From Ramlibacter sp. (lineage in GTDB: Bacteria; Pseudomonadota; Gammaproteobacteria; Burkholderiales; Burkholderiaceae_C), in contig JAQGMT010000133.1 in the NCBI GenBank assembly GCA_028292185.1, positions 1-5,067 on the forward strand: a stretch of DNA of 5,067 bases, written 5' to 3'. A model generated the notes under the pieces. The model made no database searches, was not told where the DNA came from, and saw only the letters and a program-made list of their open reading frames with translations. Below are positions 1-4,372 of the stretch, one piece after another. Made by a program: the position numbers and the translations under genes. How positions within the stretch are numbered: position 1 is the first letter of the stretch; each line of letters starts with the position of its first letter.

Positions 1-710
1 TTGCGCGCCTTGGTCACGGCCTTGCTCAGCACGGCGTGGCGCCACGGCCGCAGGTAACGGAAGGCCAGCTCCTGCAATTCGCGGTAGGTGAGGTTCAGGC
101 CCAGCCGGTGCGCGATGGGCGCGTAGATTTCCAGCGTCTCCGAGGAAATGCGGGTCCACTTCTCGCGCGGCACGTCTTCCAGCGTGCGCATGTTGTGGGT
201 GCGGTCGGCCAGCTTGATCAGGATCACGCGCACGTCGCGCGCCATCGCCAGCAGCATCTTGCGGAACGACTCGGCCTGGTTTTCTTCGCGGGTGTTGAAC
301 TGCAGCTTGTCCAGCTTGGTCAGTCCGTCGACCAGCTCGGCGACCTGCGCGCCGAAGCGTTCGATCAGCTGGGGCTTGGTGACCCCGCAATCCTCGATCG
401 CGTCGTGCAGCAGCGCCGCCATCAAGGCCTGGGCGTCGAGCTTCCACTCGGCGCATTGCGATGCGACGGCGATGGGGTGGGTGATGTAGGGCTCGCCGCT
501 GGCGCGGATCTGGCCCAGGTGAGCTTCGTCGGCGAAGCGGTAGGCCTTGCGGACCTGCTCGATTTCGGCCGGCTCCAGATAGTCAAGCCGCGCCGTCAAG
601 GCTGCGAAGCTCGCCGCAGCGGCGTTCGCGGCAGCCGGGCTGGGGACTGCTGGCGCTTGCGGCGGCGGCTGCTTGCCCTTGCCTTTGATGAATTTCAGCA
701 CCGCGCTCAT
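1..710 (-). CDS. spoT: Bifunctional (p)ppGpp synthetase/hydrolase SpoT (RSH family), N-terminal part
   Basis: This is the first 236 residues of a long RSH enzyme; the C-terminal part lies beyond the left edge. The enzyme makes pppGpp/ppGpp from ATP plus GTP/GDP and hydrolyses it to GTP/GDP plus pyrophosphate, controlling the stringent response in the cytoplasm. The visible part is almost entirely the HD hydrolase domain (about residues 43-200). The residues expected for Mn-dependent hydrolysis are present: R69, H78 in YITHP, H102-D103 and E106-D107 in LLHDAIED, and D169/N173 in LADRTHNMRTL. Hydrolase activity is therefore probably intact, unlike RelA, where this domain is degenerate. The following ETLEIYAPIAHRLG segment leads toward the synthetase domain, which is not visible. 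Residues 12-36 are a Pro/Ala-rich, low-complexity N-terminal extension; such tails are common in betaproteobacterial SpoT. The start at 710 is the natural ATG, but no Shine-Dalgarno sequence precedes it. The gene lies downstream of rpoZ but is separated from it by a strong terminator. A family name of rel or rsh is equally defensible. Confidence 0.95.
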   Translation of the reverse strand, partial: MSAVLKFIKGKGKQPPPQAPAVPSPAAANAAAASFAALTARLDYLEPAEIEQVRKAYRFADEAHLGQIRASGEPYITHPIAVASQCAEWKLDAQALMAALLHDAIEDCGVTKPQLIERFGAQVAELVDGLTKLDKLQFNTREENQAESFRKMLLAMARDVRVILIKLADRTHNMRTLEDVPREKWTRISSETLEIYAPIAHRLGLNLTYRELQELAFRYLRPWRHAVLSKAVTKAR

Positions 711-732
711 GGAACAACTGTAGCGCGCAAGC

Positions 733-750
733 GAGGCGCGCGCGCGCCTC
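733..750. repeat. 18-bp perfect CG-rich palindrome upstream of spoT
   Basis: The sequence GAGGCGCGCGCGCGCCTC equals its own reverse complement. Its core is a 12-bp alternating GC run (736-747). It lies between the T-run of the rpoZ terminator and the spoT start, 22 bases before the spoT ATG. It could form a hairpin in a read-through transcript or act as a protein-binding or Z-DNA-prone site. The palindrome is directly visible; any function is inference. Confidence 0.6.
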
Positions 751-777
751 AATAAAAAAGCACCGGCAAGCGGTGCT
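751..777 (-). terminator. Rho-independent terminator after rpoZ
   Basis: Read on the minus strand, AGCACCG pairs perfectly with CGGTGCT (7-bp stem, loop CTTGC) and is followed at once by TTTTTTATT. The hairpin starts about 30 bases after the rpoZ stop codon, the usual distance. On the plus strand the same hairpin is followed only by ATTT, so termination should be mainly in the minus direction. It should separate most rpoZ transcription from spoT. Confidence 0.9.
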
Positions 778-806
778 ATTTCAGGGGAATAAGACCGGCG
801 CGGTGC

Positions 807-1010
807 TCAACCGGGCACTTTCTTGAGCATCTCCAGGCCGATCTTGCCTTCTGCAATTTCGCGCAGCGCGGTAACGCCGGGCTTGTTCTTGCTTTCGATC
901 TTCGGCGCGTGGCCCTGGCTCAGCATGCGGGCGCGATAAGTCGCGGCCAGCACCAGCTGGAAGCGGTTGGGGATTTTTTCGAGGCAGTCTTCAACGGTGA
1001 TGCGGGCCAT
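807..1010 (-). CDS. rpoZ: DNA-directed RNA polymerase omega subunit
   Basis: A 67-residue protein beginning MARITVEDCLEKIPNRFQLV, the diagnostic start of bacterial omega. It continues with the conserved LAATYRARML helix, the KNKP segment and ALREIAEGKI. Omega binds the beta-prime subunit and helps RNA polymerase assembly; in proteobacteria the N-terminus of omega also forms part of a ppGpp-binding site at the beta-prime interface. The length is shorter than the roughly 91 residues of E. coli omega, but this compact form is normal in betaproteobacteria, so it is not truncated. The ATG lies 14 bases after the gmk stop codon, with a weak GGAA Shine-Dalgarno sequence (in CTGGAACACC) about 8 bases upstream. 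It is almost certainly cotranscribed with gmk and ends at the intrinsic terminator at 751-777. Confidence 0.97.
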   Translation of the reverse strand: MARITVEDCLEKIPNRFQLVLAATYRARMLSQGHAPKIESKNKPGVTALREIAEGKIGLEMLKKVPG

Positions 1011-1024
1011 GTGGGGTGTTCCAG

Positions 1025-1645
1025 TCAGGTGATGTTGAGGGCGTTGAAGGTCTCGGCCCGGGCGCGGCGTTGTGCCGAGAACTTCAGCCGCTGGGCATGC
1101 ACGATCGCTTTCAGGTCGAAAAGCGCGCGTTCAAATAACTCGTTGATTATAACGAAATCGAATTCCCGCACTTGCGCCATTTCTTCGGCGGCGTTCTGCA
1201 AGCGCAACTCGATGTTCTGGGCCGAGTCCTCGCCGCGGCGCTGCAGCCGCGAGCGCAGTTCCTCCCAACTGGGCGGAAGAATGAAAACCAGCACTGCGTT
1301 GTTGAAGATCCGCTTGATCTGCAGCGCCCCCTGGAAGTCGATTTCCAGGATCACGTCGGCGCCTTGCGCGATGCGCTCTTCGATCGCCCTCTTGGAAGTG
1401 CCGTAGCGATGACCGTGCACGAACGCCCATTCGACGAAGCCGTCGGCCAGCACCAGGCTGTCGAAATCCTGCGGCGACACGAAGAAGTATTCGCGCCCGT
1501 GCTTTTCCTGGCCGCGCGGCGGACGGGTGGTGTGCGAAACGGAAGGCTGGACGCGGGAGTCAAGCTCCATCAGGGCCTTGACCAGGCTGGACTTGCCTGC
1601 GCCACTCGGGGCGGCGACGACGAACAGGTTGCCGGGATAGTCCAT
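1025..1645 (-). CDS. gmk: Guanylate kinase
   Basis: A 206-residue cytoplasmic enzyme that phosphorylates GMP (and dGMP) to GDP (dGDP) with ATP, an essential step in GTP synthesis. The length matches the family (207 in E. coli). The P-loop is APSGAGKSS at residues 12-20, with the ATP-binding lysine K18. The guanylate kinase signature follows: SHTTRPPRGQEKHGREYFFV (37-56), containing the GMP-binding residues S37, R41, R44 and Y53. E73 in VEWA, Y81 in HRYGTS and D103 in LEIDFQGA complete the GMP and Mg sites. The lid region (about 130-150) carries the expected arginines (R131, R133, R136, R137). The ATG at 1645 is the only sensible start, because no alternative start codon lies just upstream in frame. 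No clear Shine-Dalgarno sequence precedes it. It is followed by rpoZ with a 14-base gap. In related genomes yicC is usually directly upstream, but here about 680 unrelated bases intervene, so gmk probably depends on its own promoter. Confidence 0.97.
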   Translation of the reverse strand: MDYPGNLFVVAAPSGAGKSSLVKALMELDSRVQPSVSHTTRPPRGQEKHGREYFFVSPQDFDSLVLADGFVEWAFVHGHRYGTSKRAIEERIAQGADVILEIDFQGALQIKRIFNNAVLVFILPPSWEELRSRLQRRGEDSAQNIELRLQNAAEEMAQVREFDFVIINELFERALFDLKAIVHAQRLKFSAQRRARAETFNALNIT

Positions 1646-1692
1646 GAAGCGGGTGAGGCGCGTGGGGCGACTTCGATGTGCCGCGGGCCGCC

Positions 1693-1701
1693 ATCTTAGC
1701 A
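1693..1701 (-). promoter_or_regulatory. Candidate extended -10 promoter element for gmk-rpoZ
   Basis: On the minus strand the sequence TGCTAAGAT resembles an extended -10 (TGn followed by TAAGAT, four of six consensus bases). It would start transcription about 40 bases before the gmk ATG. No good -35 hexamer is seen at 16-18 bases. It is plausible because a hairpin just upstream (1740-1755) and the foreign-looking insert would cut gmk off from yicC transcription. Prediction by eye only. Confidence 0.35.
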
Positions 1702-1739
1702 GTCGGCTCCAAAGGCCCAGCCGGGCATCCCACGAACAA

Positions 1740-1755
1740 GGCGCCCGCGGGCGCC
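1740..1755 (-). terminator. 16-bp perfect palindrome, possible weak minus-strand terminator
   Basis: GGCGCCCGCGGGCGCC is its own reverse complement and can fold as a GC-only hairpin (stem GGCGCC, loop CGCG). On the minus strand it is followed by TTGTTC, a weak U-rich tail. On the plus strand the next bases are GTCGCGG, with no T-run. It would act on transcripts coming from yicC and the insert toward gmk. The U-tract is poor, so it may instead be a pausing or protein-binding site. Confidence 0.4.
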
Positions 1756-1763
1756 GTCGCGGC

Positions 1764-1784
1764 CATGGTACATTCCGTTACATG
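1764..1784 (+). promoter_or_regulatory. Imperfect inverted repeat over the start of the small unknown gene
   Basis: The arms CATGGTAC and GTTACATG match as an inverted repeat at 6 of 8 positions around the spacer ATTCC. The repeat includes the candidate -10 hexamer TACATT and overlaps the ATG at 1782. This arrangement would suit an operator or autoregulatory site. It is short and imperfect, so it could be chance. Confidence 0.2.
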
Positions 1785-1985
1785 AAGCAGTACGAACCGC
1801 CGCAAGGCTTGGCAGTTTGGGAGTCGGCAATGCGGACGGTGCGTGTGGCGGAGGGGCAGCTTGAAGCCGCCCGGGCGCGGGGGGCCGCAACGCTGATTCC
1901 GGCCATGCGCAAAGAAGTGGAGGTGCTGAAAATTCGCGCCGATCTGCTTCTTGCGGAGGCGGTCAAGGCCATGCACGGCAGCTAA
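1782..1985 (+). CDS. Small protein of unknown function (67 aa)
   Basis: I do not recognise this family. The predicted protein has 67 residues, beginning MKQYEPPQGLAVWESAMRTV, and is rich in Ala, Arg, Glu and Leu. After a short Pro-containing head (residues 1-9), the rest should be mainly alpha-helical, perhaps two helices (about 11-32 and 38-64) hinged near GAATLIP. There is no signal peptide, membrane segment, cysteine or histidine cluster. The codons look like coding sequence but use GGG, CGG and CTT more freely than the neighbouring housekeeping genes, as accessory genes do. The frame stays open upstream to 1644, but the Arg-rich translation of that stretch looks non-coding, so 1782 is the likely start. 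No Shine-Dalgarno sequence is visible; a TACATT hexamer ending 7 bases before the ATG raises the possibility of a leaderless transcript. It sits alone in plus orientation between minus-strand gmk and yicC, and converges on the reading frame at 1993-2244 with a 7-base gap. Residues 13-30 resemble residues 18-35 of that frame. Confidence 0.6.
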   Translation: MKQYEPPQGLAVWESAMRTVRVAEGQLEAARARGAATLIPAMRKEVEVLKIRADLLLAEAVKAMHGS

Positions 1986-1992
1986 GCGCAGA

Positions 1993-2244
1993 TCAGGCGC
2001 GGCGCGTTGCCTTGGCCCTTTGCGCAACCTCGTCCATAGCCAGCTGGAACAGGTCATTGGCCAGCGCGCGAGCCCTGGAAACGTTGCTGCGCTCCTCTTG
2101 CGTCGGCTCTGGTGCGATCCCGTTCAGAGCGTCCATCGACGCCCTGAATAGTCCTTGCTCAAGAGTTCGCGCGGTACGGTCAGCTATGCGCCACTCTTGC
2201 AGAAGATCAATGGGGTTCGCGGTCGTAGAAGCCTCGAGGTAGGC
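1993..2244 (-). pseudogene. Small unknown reading frame lacking a proper start (probably decayed)
   Basis: An open minus-strand frame of 83 codons ends with TGA at 1995-1993. Its translation looks like real protein: residues 10-18 read NPIDLLQEW, followed by helical, charged stretches (RIADRTARTLEQGLFRAS and ANDLFQLAMDEVAQRAKATR). No usual start codon exists before the internal ATG at residue 37 (2136), which would leave only 47 residues and no good Shine-Dalgarno site. An in-frame TGA at 2247-2245 lies just before it, a second at 2271-2269, and the same frame before that reads VELPAKYEVTN. An ATG at 2248, one base out of frame, could join this frame through a single-base change. I therefore read it as a remnant with a frameshift or two nonsense codons, though a non-standard start cannot be excluded. 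Function unknown. It converges on the 1782-1985 gene and shares with it W-x2-A-x-R-T-x-R-x2-E-x2-L-x2-A (8 identities in 18 aligned residues, by eye). Confidence 0.45.
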
Positions 2245-2324
2245 TCATTGTGCGCCGTAAATTGCGGCTCAGTTGGTCACCTCGTACTTGGCAGGCAATT
2301 CCACGTGACACGCTGGCGTGAGGC
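2245..2324. other. Spacer after yicC, possible gene remnant, no intact gene
   Basis: These 80 bases immediately follow the yicC stop codon on the minus strand. No gene or clear terminator is seen here. The minus-strand frame 2304-2269 reads VELPAKYEVTN then TGA, which looks like the C-terminal end of a protein whose upstream part would lie inside yicC and so is missing. Hand counting gives about 60% G+C for 2041-2324, lower than two sampled stretches of yicC (about 67% and 75%). This fits the right-hand edge of an inserted fragment. Confidence 0.35.
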
Positions 2325-3242
2325 CTATTCGATGTTCTGCACCTGCTCGCGCATCTGCTCGATCAGCACTTTCATGTCGACGGACACGCGCGTGAGTTCC
2401 AGGGCTGCGGATTTGGATCCCATGGTGTTGGCCTCGCGATGCAGTTCCTGGATCAGGAAGTCCAGGCGCTTGCCGATCTCCCCGCCCTTGTTCACCAGGC
2501 GCTCGATCTCGTCGAGGTGCGAGGCCAGCCGCGTCAATTCCTCGGCGACGTCGATCCGGATGGCAAACGCCGTGGCCTCGGCGAGGGCCCGGTCCTGCGC
2601 CGCTTCGGGCGGAGAGGTGCCTTCCGACAGCGCCATCGCCTCCTTCCAGCGCTCGAGGAAGCGATTGCGCTGCTGCTCCACCAGTTGCGGCACGAGCGGC
2701 TGGGCCTGTTTGGCCAACTCGCGCAGCTGCTTCAAGTGCCCGAGCAACATGGTGGCCAGGCGTGCGCCCTCGCGCTCGCGCGCCGCCATCAACTCCTTGA
2801 CGGTCTGTGCCGCGAGCCCGCCCAGCGCCTCACCCCAGTCGATGTCGGCGCTGCCTTCGGCCGCGCTCATGCGGATCACGTCGGCGACGCTCAAGGCGCC
2901 GGCTTCGGGCAGCCAGGCCCGAACGTTGTCCTGCAACGCATTCAGGCGTTGCAGCAGGCGCGGGGTGGGCTCGCGCAGGTTGTCGCCCGCGGGGGACTCC
3001 AGCGCGGCGCGCACTTCCACCTTGCCGCGTTTCAGTTTGCCGGCGATCAACTCGCGCAGCGCGGGTTCGTGCTGTCGCAATTCGTCGGACAGGCGGAAGC
3101 TCAAATCCAGAAAGCGGCTGTTGACCGAGCGGATTTCCAGGCCCAAGCGGCTTGCGGGCACAGCTTTTGCGTCCGTAGCCGAAGGGCCCTGGGCGCCGCT
3201 TTGCTGCGCGCTGGCGTAACCGGTCATGCTGTAGACTGGCAT
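2325..3242 (-). CDS. yicC: YicC/YloC family RNA-turnover protein (endoribonuclease family)
   Basis: A 305-residue cytoplasmic protein of the YicC family. Members have been linked to RNA decay: E. coli YicC promotes turnover of the small RNA RyhB, and B. subtilis YloC has endoribonuclease activity. The N-terminal domain opens with the hallmark SMTGYA (residues 5-10), then EIRSVNSRFLDLSFRL (36-51) and the basic KRGKVEV (71-77). The middle is charged and helical, including AAREREGARL (153-162). The C-terminal DUF1732 part contains DVAEELTRLASHLDEIERL (231-249) and the highly conserved GKRLDFLIQELHREANTMGS (257-276). Residues 11-33 are a low-complexity insertion longer than usual for the family. 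The start at 3242 is supported by GGAAGG five bases upstream; starting at M6 would also preserve the core motif. It is transcribed toward gmk, its usual partner, but an insert now separates them. Confidence 0.95.
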   Translation of the reverse strand: MPVYSMTGYASAQQSGAQGPSATDAKAVPASRLGLEIRSVNSRFLDLSFRLSDELRQHEPALRELIAGKLKRGKVEVRAALESPAGDNLREPTPRLLQRLNALQDNVRAWLPEAGALSVADVIRMSAAEGSADIDWGEALGGLAAQTVKELMAAREREGARLATMLLGHLKQLRELAKQAQPLVPQLVEQQRNRFLERWKEAMALSEGTSPPEAAQDRALAEATAFAIRIDVAEELTRLASHLDEIERLVNKGGEIGKRLDFLIQELHREANTMGSKSAALELTRVSVDMKVLIEQMREQVQNIE

Positions 3243-3342
3243 CGAGGCCTTCCGTCGTGGGTGGGTTGCGGGATTGCGAGAATAACCGGCTGGCGCGTCT
3301 GGCCCTACATTCGGGACCTTGTCCGGGCTAAGTTCCTAAATT
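3243..3342. promoter_or_regulatory. Divergent intergenic region between yicC and the kinase gene
   Basis: This 100-base gap separates two outward-facing genes and must hold promoters for yicC and probably for the kinase operon. It is visibly more AT-rich near the kinase start. Weak candidates are a minus-strand TATTCT hexamer at 3284-3279 for yicC and a plus-strand TACATT at 3306-3311 for the kinase, neither with a good -35 element. The yicC side has a clear GGAAGG Shine-Dalgarno sequence; the kinase side has none that is convincing. No repeat or operator is obvious. Confidence 0.4.
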
Positions 3343-4362
3343 ATGTCAAAGGTCAAACCAGCGCCCTTGCCTCCCGATACGGTGATCGGCGGCTATCGCG
3401 TGGTGCGCAAGCTCTCGGCCGGCGGCTTTGGAGTGGTTTACCTGGCCGTGGACAACGAAGGCCAGCAAGTGGCCGTCAAGGAATACCTCCCGGCGTCGCT
3501 GGCCACACGCTCTCCCGGCGAACTGCTGCCCCAGGTGCAGCCCGAGAAGCTGTCCTTGTACCGCCTGGGCCTCAAGAGCTTCTTCGAGGAAGGCCGCTCG
3601 CTCGCGCAGATCTCGCACGCCTCGGTGGTGAGCGTGCTGAACTTCTTCCGCGAGAACGAAACCGTCTATATGGTGATGAACTACCTGGAAGGCGCCACGC
3701 TGCAGGATTTCATCATCACCGCGCGCGAATTGAAGAAGCAGAAGGTATTTCGCGAATCGACGATCCGGTCCTTGTTCGACGAGATCCTGCGAGGCTTGCG
3801 CATCGTGCACCAGCACAAGATGTTGCACCTGGACATCAAGCCCGCCAATATTTTCATCACCGACGACAACAAAGCCGTGATGATCGATTTCGGCGCGGCG
3901 CGCGAAGTCCTGTCCAAGGAAGGCAACTTCATCCGGCCGATGTACACACCCGGCTTCGCGGCGCCCGAGATGTACCGGCGCGATTCCTCCATGGGCCCGT
4001 GGACCGACATCTACGCCATCGGCGCGTGCATCTACGCCACCATGCAAGGCTATCCGCCCAACGACGCGCCGCAACGGCTCGAGAAAGACCGGCTGGCGCT
4101 GGCGCTCTCGCGCTTGCGCGGGGTCTACTCCGACAACCTGATCGAGGTCGTCGAGTGGTGCATGTCGCTCGATCCGCTGTCGCGCCCGCAGTCCGTGTTC
4201 GCGCTGCAAAAGGAATTGAGCCGCGAGGGCGAGCGCCGCTATACCAAGCTGTCGGTGGGCGAGAAGATGCGCCTGCAGTTCGATAACATGGTTTCGGACA
4301 CCAAGAAGAGCGTGAAGCGCGCCACGGGCTTCGGCGCCGGTGTTGGCGCCAAGGCCAAGTGA
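3343..4362 (+). CDS. Cytoplasmic Hanks-type serine/threonine protein kinase
   Basis: A 339-residue protein kinase that should transfer ATP gamma-phosphate to Ser/Thr of cellular proteins. Domain landmarks appear in order: glycine loop LSAGGFGVVY (24-33), ATP-anchoring lysine K46 in VAVKEYLP, a likely alpha-C glutamate E83 in FFEEGRSL, catalytic loop HLDIKPANIF (162-171, with D164, K166 and N169), DFG at 182-184, APE at 207-209, the alpha-F aspartate D222 in TDIYAIGA, and the conserved R281 in LSRPQS. All catalytic residues are present, so it is probably active. Two substitutions stand out: the first glycine of the loop is Ser25, and the HRD arginine is Leu163, making it a non-RD kinase. After the catalytic domain there is only a basic tail (about 295-339), with no transmembrane helix or PASTA repeats, so it should be soluble. 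The PP2C phosphatase gene follows after 10 bases, indicating one operon and reversible phosphorylation. Substrates cannot be told from the sequence. Confidence 0.93.
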   Translation: MSKVKPAPLPPDTVIGGYRVVRKLSAGGFGVVYLAVDNEGQQVAVKEYLPASLATRSPGELLPQVQPEKLSLYRLGLKSFFEEGRSLAQISHASVVSVLNFFRENETVYMVMNYLEGATLQDFIITARELKKQKVFRESTIRSLFDEILRGLRIVHQHKMLHLDIKPANIFITDDNKAVMIDFGAAREVLSKEGNFIRPMYTPGFAAPEMYRRDSSMGPWTDIYAIGACIYATMQGYPPNDAPQRLEKDRLALALSRLRGVYSDNLIEVVEWCMSLDPLSRPQSVFALQKELSREGERRYTKLSVGEKMRLQFDNMVSDTKKSVKRATGFGAGVGAKAK

Positions 4363-4372
4363 AAGCCCCCAG

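Noticed and set aside
36..755. 239-codon plus-strand frame opposite spoT
   Set aside because: Antisense to clearly conserved SpoT sequence, and it runs through the terminator and palindrome.
807..1010. Possible truncation of rpoZ (67 residues against about 91 in E. coli)
   Set aside because: Betaproteobacterial omega subunits are commonly this short, and the conserved core is complete.
1644..1781. 46-residue upstream extension of the small plus-strand gene to an ATG at 1644
   Set aside because: The extension is Arg-rich, overlaps the gmk start and the palindrome, and looks non-coding. The ATG at 1782 begins the protein-like part.
1646..2324. CRISPR array, tRNA, riboswitch or complete insertion sequence in the spacer
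   Set aside because: No regularly spaced repeats, cloverleaf-like sequence, transposase frame or long terminal inverted repeats were seen.
2155..3219. 354-codon plus-strand frame opposite yicC
   Set aside because: Ser/Arg-rich shadow translation; it covers conserved YicC motifs on the other strand.
2439..4286. 615-codon plus-strand open frame spanning yicC and the kinase gene
   Set aside because: It is antisense to yicC and out of frame with the kinase. Its translation is low-complexity Arg/Ala/Gln-rich, as expected for a shadow frame in GC-rich DNA, while both true genes show complete family motifs.
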